A stretch of DNA of 64,000 nt from Achromobacter insuavis (GCF_902859645.1 NZ_CADIJR010000008.1:62001-126000); one strand, 5' to 3'; counted from the first letter of the stretch, positions 23,949-33,610 are shown. Translations and numbers: made by a program. The notes: a model not told the origin generated them from the sequence alone.

Positions 23949-24554
23949 TCAGGCGGGCGGCAACTGCCGCCGCGCAAAGCCGCTGTCGCGCCCGAAGCGC
24001 GTCCAGTTGAATGCGGGCCCCGGGTCGGTCTTGCGGCCGGGGGCGATGTGTTCGTGGCCCCAGGCGGCCGCCAGGGGGTAGCGCGCGCGCAACGCCGGGG
24101 TCAGCCGGCGCAGCGCGGTGTATTGCTCGTCAGTGTAGGGCAGGGTATCGGTGCCTTCCAGCTCGATGCCGAGGGAGAAGTCGTTGCAGCGCTCGCGGCC
24201 GGCGAAGCGCGAGACGCCGGCATGCCAGGCGCGCGCCTCGGTGGAGACGAACTGCACGATGCGGCCGTCGCGGCGGATGAAGAAGTGGGCCGATACGCGC
24301 AGGCCGCGCAGGCGTTCGAGCCAGGGGTGCGAGGCGTAGTCCAGCGTGTTCAGGAACAGGCCGGCGACCTCGGGGCCGCCGAACTGGCCCGGCGGCAGGC
24401 TGATGTTGTGCAGCACCAGCAGCGAGACCTGCGCGTCACGGGGACGGGCGTCGCAGTTGGGGGAGGGCAGACGGGAAACACCAGGGGCCGGCGCCAGCCA
24501 GCCATGTCGATCCAGGAGCAAGGGCATGGGAAGGAAGCAGGTTGTATCCAACAT
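23949..24554 (-). CDS. ampD: 1,6-anhydro-N-acetylmuramyl-L-alanine amidase
   Basis: This 201-residue cytoplasmic zinc amidase of cell-wall recycling removes the peptide from anhydromuropeptides. Motifs match AmpD: SLLVLHNISLPPGQFGG with zinc ligand His49, SAHFFIRRDGRIVQFV, SLGIELEG, and GHEHIAPGRKTDPGPAF with ligands His167 and Asp177. The start is uncertain: ATG 24554 gives a few extra residues, while ATG 24527 (MPLLLDRHGWL) matches the E. coli N-terminus better. Loss of AmpD is a known route to AmpC induction in other Gram-negatives; here the gene looks intact. Confidence 0.95.
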   Translation of the reverse strand: MLDTTCFLPMPLLLDRHGWLAPAPGVSRLPSPNCDARPRDAQVSLLVLHNISLPPGQFGGPEVAGLFLNTLDYASHPWLERLRGLRVSAHFFIRRDGRIVQFVSTEARAWHAGVSRFAGRERCNDFSLGIELEGTDTLPYTDEQYTALRRLTPALRARYPLAAAWGHEHIAPGRKTDPGPAFNWTRFGRDSGFARRQLPPA

Positions 24555-24634
24555 GCATTATGCCGTGCCTGGAAAAAGGGACATAGTGATGCCCCGGCGC
24601 TTATTCCCGCGAGGGCGGCTCGCCGCGGCGCGGG

Positions 24635-24901
24635 TTATTTGGTCGCCGGGCCGAGCCGGGCGTGTTCCTGGCTGCACCAGGTCTGGCCGCCCTGCAGCAG
24701 GGCTTCCGAGCGCGGCAGGTGGATGCCGCAGTGGGCGCAGCGGACCATGGCTTCCGGGGCGCGGGCGGCGGGCTGGCCGGTCTTGCCCTGGGGGCTGGCG
24801 CCCGCGGGGCCGTCCTGGCGGGCGGCGGCCATGCGGCCGGCGATGCGCGCCACGAACAGCACGCCGATGATGATGACGATCCAGAACAGCAGCTTGCCCA
24901 C
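24635..24901 (-). CDS. PP0621-family small membrane protein
   Basis: This 88-residue protein has one N-terminal membrane helix (LLFWIVIIIGVLFVARIAG), a low-complexity linker and a C-terminal zinc-ribbon-like pair, CAHCGIHLPRSEALLQGG with a later WCSQEH. The layout fits the PP0621 family found beside ypjD-like genes in betaproteobacteria; its role is unknown. It is separated from the upstream gene by one base and is surely co-transcribed with it. Confidence 0.8.
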   Translation of the reverse strand: MGKLLFWIVIIIGVLFVARIAGRMAAARQDGPAGASPQGKTGQPAARAPEAMVRCAHCGIHLPRSEALLQGGQTWCSQEHARLGPATK

Positions 24902-24902
24902 G

Positions 24903-25745
24903 TCAGCCTCGATGCAGAATGACTTCCAGCACGAACCGGCTGCCGGTGTAGGCCAGGATCAGGAAGCCGAACCCGGTCAGGGTCCAGCGCAGGGCGACGC
25001 GGCCGCGCCAGCCCCAGATGTGGCGCCCGGCCAGCAGGACGCCGAACGTCAGCCAGGACAGCAGGGTGAAGACGGTCTTGTGGTCGAACGGCAGGATCTG
25101 GCCGGTGAGCTTCATGGAGGCGATGGAGCCCGAGCCGACGGCCAGGGTCAGCACCACGAAGCCGATCCAGATGATGCGGAACAGCAGCTGTTCCTGCACC
25201 AGCAGCGGCGGCTGCGAGTCCAGCACGCGGCCGATGATGCTGCGTTCGGCGGGGGCGTCCAGCGGGCGGTGCAGGTGGCGGTCGAGCAGCGCCATCATCA
25301 TGGCGTGCAGGGCGGCGATGGTGATCAGGCCATAGGCGGCCAGGGCGATCAGCAGGTGGACGCGCAGCCAGGCGTTGTCGGCGTGGGGCACGAACTGGCC
25401 CTGGGGGAACAGGGCGGCCAGGCCGCTGGCCAGGGTGGCGGCGGGCAGCAGCAGCAGCTGCAGGCCGTCGATGCGCACCAGCAGGCTTTCGAGCCAGAAG
25501 ACGACCATGCCCAGCCAGATGGCGGCCGACAGGGCCAGCGCCCACCCGATGAACAGGTGCGGGGCCCCCAGCATGGATTGCTGCAGCCCGATTCCATGAA
25601 GAACCAGGGCTCCCAGCAGGCACAGACGGGCGATCTTGCCCGTTTGCTCGACTTCCCCGGCGCCGGCCAGGCGGATCCAGAGGGACCCTCCGAGCACGGC
25701 GTACGCCAAGGCGGCCGCTGTGTGAAATACAATGCCTAGTGACAT
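24903..25745 (-). CDS. CcsA/YpjD-type cytochrome c assembly family membrane protein
   Basis: This 280-residue polytopic protein has about eight hydrophobic segments. Family hallmarks include LRVHLLIALAAYGLITIAALHA in the middle and, near the end, the KTVFTLLSWLTFGVLLAGRHIWGWRG segment, as in YpjD/HemX-like members of the cytochrome c assembly family. The exact role is unclear; YpjD-like proteins near ffh are not proven haem handlers. ATG at 25745 (MSLGIVFHTAAAL) begins with the first helix; an in-frame ATG at 25823 would add an unlikely Arg-rich leader. It is divergent from ffh. Confidence 0.85.
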   Translation of the reverse strand: MSLGIVFHTAAALAYAVLGGSLWIRLAGAGEVEQTGKIARLCLLGALVLHGIGLQQSMLGAPHLFIGWALALSAAIWLGMVVFWLESLLVRIDGLQLLLLPAATLASGLAALFPQGQFVPHADNAWLRVHLLIALAAYGLITIAALHAMMMALLDRHLHRPLDAPAERSIIGRVLDSQPPLLVQEQLLFRIIWIGFVVLTLAVGSGSIASMKLTGQILPFDHKTVFTLLSWLTFGVLLAGRHIWGWRGRVALRWTLTGFGFLILAYTGSRFVLEVILHRG

Positions 25746-25851
25746 AGAAACCGTTGTCTGGATGGGGCCTGGGGGCGCATGCCGCCCGACAGTGCGGAAT
25801 CCGCGCCTGCGGCCACCGTTCAATCAACTAGTTTAAGCGGAAACGCCCCTC

Positions 25852-27258
25852 ATGCTCGATAACCTAACTCAACGCCTGTCGCGCGTCGTCAAGACGCTGC
25901 GCGGCGAAGCCCGCCTGACCGAGGCCAACACCCAGGAAATGCTGCGCGAAGTGCGCATGGCCCTGCTGGAAGCCGACGTGGCGCTGCCCGTGGTGCGCGA
26001 TTTCGTCGCCCGGGTCAAGGAAAAGGCGCTGGGCGAAGAAGTCGCCAGCAGCCTCAGCCCCGGCCAGGCCCTGGTGGGCGTGGTCCACAAGGAACTGACC
26101 GCCCTCATGGGCGGCGACCTGGGCGCCGATTCCGGCGAACTGTCGCTGGCGGTGCAGCCGCCCGCCGTCATCCTGATGGCCGGCCTGCAGGGCGCGGGCA
26201 AGACCACCACCACCGGCAAGCTGGCCCGCTGGCTGAGCGAAGGCCAGCACACCCAGCACGGCCGCAAGACCGGCAAGAAAAAGGTGTTGGTGGTGTCCGC
26301 CGACGTCTACCGCCCGGCCGCCATCGACCAGTTGAAGAGCGTGGCGGCGCAGGTCGGCGTCGATTTCCTGCCGTCCGATCCCAGCCAGAAGCCCGAGGAC
26401 ATCGCCCGCAACGCGGTCGACCATGCCCGTCGTCACCACTACGACGTGCTGATCCTGGACACGGCCGGCCGCCTGGGCATCGACGAGGCCATGATGCGCG
26501 AGATCCGCGCGCTGCATGACCTGGTCAAGCCGGTCGAAACGCTGTTCGTGGTCGACGCCATGCAGGGCCAGGACGCGGTCAACACCGCCCGCGCCTTCGC
26601 CGAGGCGCTGCCGCTGACCGGCGTGGTGCTGACCAAGCTGGACGGCGACGCCCGCGGCGGCGCGGCGCTGTCGGTGCGCCACGTCACCGGCAAGCCGCTG
26701 AAGTTCGTCGGCGTCTCGGAAAAGCTGGACGGCCTGGAGCCGTTCTACCCCGAGCGCATGGCGCAGCGCGTGCTGGGCATGGGCGACATCGTCTCGCTGG
26801 TCGAGCAGGCCCAGAAGAACATCGACATCGCCGAGGCCCAGAAGCTGGCGGCCAAGATCAAGTCGGGCAACAAGTTCGACCTGAACGACTTCCGCGACCA
26901 GCTCGGCCAGGTCAAGAAGCTGGGCGATATGGGCTCGCTGCTGGAAAAGCTGCCGGCCCAGTTCCAGCAGGCCGCCGGCCAGCTGCAGGGCGGCCAGGCT
27001 GAAAAGCAGCTGCGCCGCACCGAGGGCATCCTGAATTCCATGACGGCCGCCGAGCGCGCCAAGCCGGAACTCATCAAGGCCTCGCGCAAGCGCCGCATCG
27101 CGGCGGGTTCGGGCGTGCCGGTGCAGGAGGTCAACCGCCTGCTGGCCCAGTTCGAGCAGATGCAGGGCATGATGAAGCAGATGAAGAAGGGCGGCATGGC
27201 CAAGATGATGCGCGCCATGGGCGGCATGAAGGGCATGGGCCGCTTCATGAAGGGCTGA
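25852..27258 (+). CDS. ffh: signal recognition particle protein Ffh
   Basis: This 468-residue GTPase binds 4.5S RNA and delivers nascent membrane proteins to FtsY. N, G and M domains are visible: MLDNLTQRLSRVVKTLRG, P-loop GLQGAGKTTTTGK, DTAGRLGIDEAMM, TKLDGDARGGAALS, the M-domain HTH around SRKRRIAAGSGVPVQEVN, and a methionine-rich end (MQGMMKQMKKGGMAKMMRAM). Length is normal. It anchors this part of the window as core chromosome. Confidence 0.98.
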   Translation: MLDNLTQRLSRVVKTLRGEARLTEANTQEMLREVRMALLEADVALPVVRDFVARVKEKALGEEVASSLSPGQALVGVVHKELTALMGGDLGADSGELSLAVQPPAVILMAGLQGAGKTTTTGKLARWLSEGQHTQHGRKTGKKKVLVVSADVYRPAAIDQLKSVAAQVGVDFLPSDPSQKPEDIARNAVDHARRHHYDVLILDTAGRLGIDEAMMREIRALHDLVKPVETLFVVDAMQGQDAVNTARAFAEALPLTGVVLTKLDGDARGGAALSVRHVTGKPLKFVGVSEKLDGLEPFYPERMAQRVLGMGDIVSLVEQAQKNIDIAEAQKLAAKIKSGNKFDLNDFRDQLGQVKKLGDMGSLLEKLPAQFQQAAGQLQGGQAEKQLRRTEGILNSMTAAERAKPELIKASRKRRIAAGSGVPVQEVNRLLAQFEQMQGMMKQMKKGGMAKMMRAMGGMKGMGRFMKG

Positions 27259-27335
27259 TCGGCACGGGTGTCCGGCGGCAGGGCCCGACCCTCGGGCTCG
27301 CCGATGACCGCCGGCCCCTGCCCGTGATCGTCACC

Positions 27336-27365
27336 AAAAAAATGGCCAGGCATTGCGCCTGGCCA
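27336..27365 (-). terminator. rho-independent terminator of the LysM/BON gene
   Basis: The stem TGGCCAGGC (27343-27351) with GCCTGGCCA (27357-27365) is followed, on the minus strand, by a run of seven T (27342-27336). It lies 70 bases beyond the kbp-like stop codon. In the plus direction there is no T-run, so it does not obviously end ffh. Confidence 0.85.
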
Positions 27366-27434
27366 AATCATCGCGGCAGGCAGGGGGTTCTGCGCCGCGA
27401 TACGGGCCCGCGAGGGCCCATTCCGTTGGGTTGC

Positions 27435-27881
27435 CTACGACAGCGGCGGGATGCGCAGCACCTGGCCGGGGTAGATCTTGTCGGGGCTGGTCAGCATGGG
27501 CTTGTTGGCCTCGAAGATCAGCGTGTTCTTGGCGCCCTGGCCCTTGCCGTATTGCGCCTCGGCGATCTTCCAGAGGTTGTCGCCCTTCTGCACCGTGTAC
27601 ATCTTGGCCTCGGGCGCGGCCTGCTTGACCTTCAACTGATTGTCCACCGCGGCCACGCCGACGGTGTTGCCCAGCGCCAGGGAAATCTTCTCGGCGGCTT
27701 CGGTGCTGGCGGCTTCGCCCGCGACCGTGACCTTGTCGCCGTCCACCGTGATCTGCAAGCCATCGGCGTTCAGGCCGTGCTTGTCCAGTTCCTTCTTCAG
27801 CTCATCCGCCGTCGCCGCCTTGGCTTCGCTGGCACCGAAGAGTTTTTCTCCAACGTCCTTGATGAAATTGAGCAGACCCAT
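27435..27881 (-). CDS. kbp: BON and LysM domain protein (potassium-binding Kbp/YgaU-like)
   Basis: This 148-residue protein starts MGLLNFIKDVGEKLFG and has a BON domain (about 25-90, with ITVDGDKVTVAGEAAS and KISLALGNTVGV) and a C-terminal LysM domain (YTVQKGDNLWKIAEAQYG, KIYPGQVLRIP). Length and order match E. coli Kbp, a cytoplasmic potassium sensor. It has no signal peptide. It is a single gene with its own terminator, converging with ffh. Confidence 0.93.
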   Translation of the reverse strand: MGLLNFIKDVGEKLFGASEAKAATADELKKELDKHGLNADGLQITVDGDKVTVAGEAASTEAAEKISLALGNTVGVAAVDNQLKVKQAAPEAKMYTVQKGDNLWKIAEAQYGKGQGAKNTLIFEANKPMLTSPDKIYPGQVLRIPPLS

Positions 27882-28094
27882 AGTGTTTCCTTTATCTATG
27901 CTGCGTTGAGAAAAAGAGAAAGCGCGTTCAGGGTGCGCGGCCAGGTGCCCCCGTCCGCGCTGGCGACAACGCCAGCCTCGACGATTATGACCCGCCCCAT
28001 CGTCGCGAGACGAGGGGGTAACGTGTAACAGGTTGCTAGCCGGTTGCCAGAGTCCGCAAGAATGCGCGCCAGTTGACGGCAAAAACACGGGCAT

Positions 28095-28120
28095 CGCCCC
28101 GGCCAGCGGCCGCCGGGGCG
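28095..28120 (-). terminator. probable terminator of the autotransporter gene
   Basis: A perfect 9-bp GC-rich stem, CGCCCCGGC (28095-28103) with GCCGGGGCG (28112-28120), lies ten bases past the autotransporter stop on the minus strand. It is followed by ATGCCCGTGTTTTT. The T-run is displaced by about nine bases, so this is a moderate call. Confidence 0.55.
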
Positions 28121-28129
28121 AAAAAAGGG

Positions 28130-31100
28130 TTAGAACCGGAGCGTGAAGCTGGCCTTGACGCCGTGGTCGCTCAGGCCGGCGCCCAGTTGGCCGTTGTAGG
28201 CCAGGCCCAGGGTGGTCCGGGCGGTGGCCGCGTAGTCGAGCCCGGCCTCGAGCACCGCGGTGTCGCGCGCCAGCGGCACGCCGCTGACGGCAAAGGCGCC
28301 GCCGCCGGCGAACCGCATCGTGGCGAGCGGGGTCGCGTCGCCGAACGCGTGACGCCAGCCGGCCATGCCGCGCAGGGTCAGCGGCGCGCCCTTCAGGTCC
28401 AGGGCGGTCGCGGCGCGCAGGCCGAGCGTGGTGAACGTGATGTCGGTGCTGGCGGCCGCGGCCGAGAGCGCCGCCGCGCCGCCGCGCTCGGTGAAGCCGT
28501 GGGTGCGCAGTTTGACGTGGGCGACGTTGGCGTAGGGTTCGAGACCGGCGCCGCCGGCGCGGATCTGGTAGGCGAGTTCGCCGAAGACCTGCGTGGTGCC
28601 GGCGCGATAGCCGCCTTTGAGGCGGTCGGAGAAGCCGGGGAAGTCGACATCGCGGCGCGTGGACAGGTCGTGCCAGGTGTGGCTGGCGCCAGCGCGCAGG
28701 GCCAGGCCGCGCCACTGGGCGCCGCCGTAGAGGCCCAGGTGGTAGTTGTCGCTCGATCCCGATGATTGCCGGTCTTTGACATTGAAGCCGGTGCGGCTGT
28801 AGCCGGCCACCGCGCCCAGTCGCCAGTGCTGCGATACCGGGGCGTCGGCGCCGGCGAGAAAGCCGCCGGTCGAGCGGTTCAGCCGCGCGGCGTTGGTGTT
28901 GCCGCGGGTCTGGGCCCAGGCGCCGAAGGCCTGGCTCCACAGCGCCGCGCGCTCGGCGCCGGCCGCCAGCGCGCGCGGCTGGCCGTTTTCGTAAGCCACG
29001 CCGGGGGCGGCGCCGTAGCCGCCGCCATCGAAGGCGGCGCGGACGCGGTCGTTGAGGGCATCGCGCAGGTAGCGGCTGTCTTCGATCAAGGCGGTGCGGA
29101 TCGAGGCATGGACCTCGCCCGACAGTTGGTCGAAGGCGGCCCGCGCCTGCTGCGCCGACAGGCCCAGCAGCGCGTCATGCAGCGCGTTGCCCTGGCCGAG
29201 ACGTTCGGCGCCGCCGCCCGCGGCTGCCTGGTTGGGCGTGGCGCCGACGTCCTGGAAGCCGATCTGGTTGCGGGTCAGGGTCAGGTAGACATTGTTGGCG
29301 TCGTAACCGAGCGTGGGCGACAGGAAGGCCTGGTTCGAGGTGACGCCGCTGAACTCGCCCGTGCGGCCGCCGTTGGCGGTCAGGAGGGTGTAGCGGGTGA
29401 GGCTGGCGTAATTGCCGGCGCCGGCCACCACCTGCACGGCGCCGCCGTTGATCGTGGCGGTGCCCGAGGCGATGATCCGGTCCGATCGCCCCGCCGCGTC
29501 GACTTCGGCTTCGTAGGTCGAGCCGGGGTTGAACACCAGGTTGCCGGCGACGTTGAGCGTGCCGATCGAGTTGCCGGGCGCCACGGTGCCGCTGACGGCG
29601 GTGTCGCCCACGCTGCCATTGCCCTGCAGGCGGCCGGCCGCGCCGACATCGAGCGTGCCGCCGAGCTTGCCGTTCACCGCCAGCGTGCCGGCCTGGATGG
29701 TCGTCGCGCCGGCGAAGGCGGAGGAGTCGCCGGTCAGGTCGAGCTTGCCGGCGCCGAGCTTGCGCAGGTCGCCCTGGCCCGACAGTTGGCCGCCATAGGC
29801 GGCATCGGCCGGTTGGTCGAAGGCCAGGGACGTGCCGGCGGCCAGCGCGGCATTGCCGCGCAAGGCGTTGGCATGGGTCACCATGGCGCCGCTGGCGAGC
29901 CGCAGGTTCATGGCCGAGACGCCGGTCAGCGTCAGGGTGCCGGCGCCCAGCTTGATGAGATCGCCCGATCCGGTGATCGCGCCGGCGTAGGCCGTGTCGA
30001 TGGACTGGTCCACCGTCAGGGTGGCCGTGCCCAGCGCCACCGTGCCGCCCGCGCCGGACAGCGCGGACATCGTCAGGTCGTGATTGTTCAGGTCGAGCGT
30101 GCCGCCGTTGACGACGTAGGCGGTGCGGGCGGCGAATGCGCCCGAGCTGCCGGCGCGCAGCGTGCCGCCGTCGACCAGGGTGCCGCCGGTGTGGGTGTTG
30201 GCGCCGGTCAGGACCGTGGTGCCGCTGCCGGACTGGCGCAGGGCGCCGTTGCCGGAGATGTCGCCGGCGAAGGTGAAGGTATCGCCGCGGTTGAAGGCCA
30301 GCATGCCCTGGTTGACGACGTTGCCGCTGATCGAGCCGGTATTGCCGCCGTCGCCCAGCTGCAGCGTGCCGCCGGTGATGGTGGTGCCGCCGCTGTAGGT
30401 GTTGGCGCCGGTCAGGACGAGCGTGCCGTTGCCGGCCTTGGTCAGCGACTTGCCGTTCCAGCCGGTGGCGGCGTTGGCGGCCTGGTCGGCGAGGGCCGCG
30501 CCCACGGTGAAGCGGCTGCCGGCGTCGGCGAGGGTGAAAGTCCCGCCCGCCAGGCTGTTGTTGGCGGTCCAGCTCAGGCCGTAGGTGGCGAGATACTGTT
30601 TGCCATCGGTCGACTTGCGGGTCGAGGCCGCGAGGTAGTCCACCGCGCCCGCGAAGCCGCCGATGTTGAGCGTGGCGAATTCTCCCTGGATGCCGCCGCG
30701 CGTGTCGATCAGCAGCCGGTCCTGGACCAGCGGGCCGTCGATGCCGCTGAGATTGAACGTGGCGTCGGCGCCGATGATGACGCGGTCGGCGGTCAGCGAG
30801 GGGCCGTTCGCGTTGGCGGTGATCGACAGCACGGCGCCGGCGCCGTTGTTGCCGATCAGGTTGACGTCGTTGGCGACGGCGACCGTGGTCTTGCCGCTGA
30901 TCGCCAGGTCGCCGTTCTCGTGCACGAAGAGGTCGCCGCCCAGCTGGTTGACGCTGGCGCTGGCGCCATCGCCGAATTGCAGGGTGCCGCCGTAGATGGA
31001 GGTCTGGCCGCGCTCGCCGCGCGCGTAGCCGGCATAGGTGTTGGAGCCGCTCAGGATCAGCGTGCCGCTGCCGCGCTTGGTCAGCGACAGGCCGGCGCTC

Positions 31101-33610
31101 GGGGAGTCGGCCAGGCGGCCGCTGAAGGTCGAGTTTTGCGCGCCGTCGACCGTCAAGGTGCGCAGCGCGCCGTCCGTGTTGGTGACCAGGCCCGCGCCCG
31201 ACAGGGCGCTCACGGCGACGTCGTAGCCGCCGATGCTGAAGGTGCCCGCGCTTTCCACGTTGAGGGCGCTGCTGGCGGACAGGGCGTCGGCGACGCCTGC
31301 CTGCAGCGTGCCGCCACGCACCGTGGTCGACCCCGTGTAGCCGTTCCTGCCACGCAGTATCAGCGTGTCGCTGCCGGCCTTGATCAGCGAGGCGCCGGCG
31401 CCGCCGGCGTTGCCGCCGTCGGCGATGACGCTCCAGAGTTCGGTGGCGTCGGCGCCGCCGCCGATCGTTAGCGTGTTGCTGCCGAGGAAAATCCTGCCCT
31501 CGCCGGTGAGCTGGCCGATCGACAGCTTGCCGTCGCCCGCCACGCCGATGCTCTGGCTGAAATCGACGATGGCGCCCGCCCCGTTGATGAGCTTCGCGTT
31601 GCCGCCGTCGGCGTGGCCCAGGAAGTTGACGCGGGACGTGTTGGTGATCGTGGCGCTGCCGGCGGTGCTGTTGTCGAAGAAGAACAGATTGCCGTTGTTG
31701 GTCACGTTGGCGCGGCTGGCCGAACCGTGGTCATGGAAGCCCAGCAGGCCGTTGTTGATCAGCCGCGTGTCGCCCGCGTTGGCGTCGGAATAGAAATGCG
31801 TCGAACTGGCGCCGCTGGCAATCGTGATGAGGCTGATGCCGGTGCTGGGGCTGTAGAACTCGAGCCGCGCGCCGACATCGATGGCGCCGCTGATCGAGCC
31901 GGCGGGATTGGGGGTGTTCAAGGCCAGCGTGCCGCCCGCGACGACGGTGCCGCCGGTGTAGGCGTTGCTGCCCGTCAGCGTGAGGGTGCCGACGCCGGCC
32001 TTGACCAGCTTGCCATCGCCCGAGATGGCGCCGTCGTAGGCGCCGTCGATGGCCTGGTTGAAGGTCAGGGTGCCGTTCGCGCCCGTCGTGAAGGTGACGT
32101 TGCCGGCGATGCTCGCGCTGTTGCCGGACAGGTCCCCTTGCCTGACCGTCCAGTCCTGGTTGCCGGTGCCCGTCAGCACCCAGGCGCCGCTGCCGGTTTT
32201 TTCGTAGCGGTCGAAGCCGCTGTAGCGCTGGTCGGCGCCGATCTGCGTGACGTCGAACGTGCCGGTTGCGCCATCGCCGCCGAGCGCCAGGACGTTGTCG
32301 GCGCCGCCCTCGGCGACGACGACGTTGCCGAGGATGATCGCCCCCGGCTGCAATTCCAGGCGGTTGCCGCTGCCGGCCAGCTCGATGGCGTTGGCGCGCT
32401 TGCCGTCGTTGGACATGCCGCCGGCAATGGCGCCGTTGTTGATGATCGAGATATTGCCGGTCGCCGCGCCAGAGATGCCGACGCCGCCCGCGCCGGCGAC
32501 CTTTGAGTTCGCATACACGTCGCCGCCCGCGCCGCCGTGGATCCTGCCCGCGTTGACGAGGCTGGCCGCCTGGCCGGCCAGGAAGCTGACCGCCGCGCCG
32601 CCGGTGCCCGAGACACTGGCGGCGCTGTCATAGCCGGTGGAACCGCCCTCGCCACCGTTGATCAGGCCGGTGGCGTCATTGGTGATCGTGCCGCCCCAGG
32701 CCTGTATGCCGACGCCGCCGGGGCGGCCGTAGAACTCGCGGGTCGACGCGGCCGCGCCGCCGGAGATGGTGCCCGCGTTCCTGATCTGTCCGAGGTTGCT
32801 CAGCACGCCCGCGGCCGCGTTTCCCGCGAGGAACGGGCTGCTGCCGCCCGCGCCGCCGCGTACCAGGCCGCCCGCCACGATGAGGGTTCCGCCATCGTAG
32901 AGGAATATTCCCGCGCCACCGCTGCCAGCGGCGGAGCGTATGAGGTCGGCGGATGCGCCGCCATCGCCGCCGGTGACCTGGCTGTTGCCCGAAAGGCGTA
33001 TGGTGCCCCCCCGCGCCAGGACCAGCCCGGCGCCGCCGCCGCCGCCATTGGTGATGGCGTAGATGTCCGTGGTGGCGCCGCCCGAGCCTCCCCGCAAGAA
33101 AGCGTTGTTGAGCTCGATGGTGGCGTTCTGCCCCAGGGACACCAGTCCTGCGCCACCCCCGCCGCCGCCCGCGGCGTTGGGGGAGCTGGAATCGGCGTTG
33201 CCGCCGTTCGATCCATTCAGCCCGGTCAACACGCTGAAGTACGCCTGGTTGGTGACCGTTCCGATTCCGCCTGCCCCGCCGGGCCAGCCACTGGAGTCGC
33301 TACCCCCGCCGGCGCCGCCCGCTACGCCGTTGAAGGCGGCCTGGCCGCCTCCCGGTCCTTGGCCGTTCTCCGGTTGCAGCCAGGGTTCGAGCGTCTGCAC
33401 CGCGTTGCCGCCCCGGCTGGCCGGGGTGCTGCCGGCCCCGCCGCCGCCGCCGCCGATGCCGCCCCGCCCGCTGTTGAAGTTCAGGCCGCCGCCGTCGCCG
33501 CCGCCGTACAGGATCTGCTGCGCGTGCGCGCCGGATGCGGTCGCGAAACCGAGGGCGATCGCCAGGGACAGGGCCGACAGGCGCAGGGGAGAGCGGCAGG
33601 TGGGATGCAT
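28130..33610 (-). CDS. giant type V autotransporter with PATR repeats
   Basis: This 1826-residue protein has a signal peptide (about 1-30, ending GAHAQ), a glycine-rich segment (33-460) with many GGAGG-type runs, and a long beta-helix passenger with repeated autotransporter-associated units of the form GSGTLVLTGANTYSGGTTI...GGTLQLGDG. A 275-residue C-terminal barrel follows (LWSQAFGAWAQTRGNTNAAR start, final KASFTLRF). The passenger is expected on the cell surface as an adhesin or similar factor. An RGD tripeptide is encoded at 30281-30289 in AFNRGDTFTF. No protease or lipase motif was seen. It is a single gene with its own promoter region; the neighbouring AraC gene is in the same direction upstream but well separated. 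Function beyond surface display is unknown. Confidence 0.93.
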   Translation of the reverse strand: MHPTCRSPLRLSALSLAIALGFATASGAHAQQILYGGGDGGGLNFNSGRGGIGGGGGGAGSTPASRGGNAVQTLEPWLQPENGQGPGGGQAAFNGVAGGAGGGSDSSGWPGGAGGIGTVTNQAYFSVLTGLNGSNGGNADSSSPNAAGGGGGGAGLVSLGQNATIELNNAFLRGGSGGATTDIYAITNGGGGGAGLVLARGGTIRLSGNSQVTGGDGGASADLIRSAAGSGGAGIFLYDGGTLIVAGGLVRGGAGGSSPFLAGNAAAGVLSNLGQIRNAGTISGGAAASTREFYGRPGGVGIQAWGGTITNDATGLINGGEGGSTGYDSAASVSGTGGAAVSFLAGQAASLVNAGRIHGGAGGDVYANSKVAGAGGVGISGAATGNISIINNGAIAGGMSNDGKRANAIELAGSGNRLELQPGAIILGNVVVAEGGADNVLALGGDGATGTFDVTQIGADQRYSGFDRYEKTGSGAWVLTGTGNQDWTVRQGDLSGNSASIAGNVTFTTGANGTLTFNQAIDGAYDGAISGDGKLVKAGVGTLTLTGSNAYTGGTVVAGGTLALNTPNPAGSISGAIDVGARLEFYSPSTGISLITIASGASSTHFYSDANAGDTRLINNGLLGFHDHGSASRANVTNNGNLFFFDNSTAGSATITNTSRVNFLGHADGGNAKLINGAGAIVDFSQSIGVAGDGKLSIGQLTGEGRIFLGSNTLTIGGGADATELWSVIADGGNAGGAGASLIKAGSDTLILRGRNGYTGSTTVRGGTLQAGVADALSASSALNVESAGTFSIGGYDVAVSALSGAGLVTNTDGALRTLTVDGAQNSTFSGRLADSPSAGLSLTKRGSGTLILSGSNTYAGYARGERGQTSIYGGTLQFGDGASASVNQLGGDLFVHENGDLAISGKTTVAVANDVNLIGNNGAGAVLSITANANGPSLTADRVIIGADATFNLSGIDGPLVQDRLLIDTRGGIQGEFATLNIGGFAGAVDYLAASTRKSTDGKQYLATYGLSWTANNSLAGGTFTLADAGSRFTVGAALADQAANAATGWNGKSLTKAGNGTLVLTGANTYSGGTTITGGTLQLGDGGNTGSISGNVVNQGMLAFNRGDTFTFAGDISGNGALRQSGSGTTVLTGANTHTGGTLVDGGTLRAGSSGAFAARTAYVVNGGTLDLNNHDLTMSALSGAGGTVALGTATLTVDQSIDTAYAGAITGSGDLIKLGAGTLTLTGVSAMNLRLASGAMVTHANALRGNAALAAGTSLAFDQPADAAYGGQLSGQGDLRKLGAGKLDLTGDSSAFAGATTIQAGTLAVNGKLGGTLDVGAAGRLQGNGSVGDTAVSGTVAPGNSIGTLNVAGNLVFNPGSTYEAEVDAAGRSDRIIASGTATINGGAVQVVAGAGNYASLTRYTLLTANGGRTGEFSGVTSNQAFLSPTLGYDANNVYLTLTRNQIGFQDVGATPNQAAAGGGAERLGQGNALHDALLGLSAQQARAAFDQLSGEVHASIRTALIEDSRYLRDALNDRVRAAFDGGGYGAAPGVAYENGQPRALAAGAERAALWSQAFGAWAQTRGNTNAARLNRSTGGFLAGADAPVSQHWRLGAVAGYSRTGFNVKDRQSSGSSDNYHLGLYGGAQWRGLALRAGASHTWHDLSTRRDVDFPGFSDRLKGGYRAGTTQVFGELAYQIRAGGAGLEPYANVAHVKLRTHGFTERGGAAALSAAAASTDITFTTLGLRAATALDLKGAPLTLRGMAGWRHAFGDATPLATMRFAGGGAFAVSGVPLARDTAVLEAGLDYAATARTTLGLAYNGQLGAGLSDHGVKASFTLRF

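Noticed and set aside
24048-25739. A 563-codon plus-strand frame across ampD, the PP0621-type gene and the ypjD-like gene
   Set aside because: It runs antisense to three genes with firm family motifs, and its translation is Gln/Gly/Ala low complexity.
27336-27365. Terminator for ffh
   Set aside because: The hairpin is preceded rather than followed by the homopolymer run when read on the plus strand; the T-run follows only on the minus strand, so it belongs to the LysM/BON gene.
28766-31471. A 901-codon open frame on the plus strand opposite the autotransporter gene
   Set aside because: Its product is a low-complexity Ala/Gly/Val/Arg string with no domain, and it mirrors the codon pattern of the autotransporter on the other strand. 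High-GC genes often create such antisense frames.
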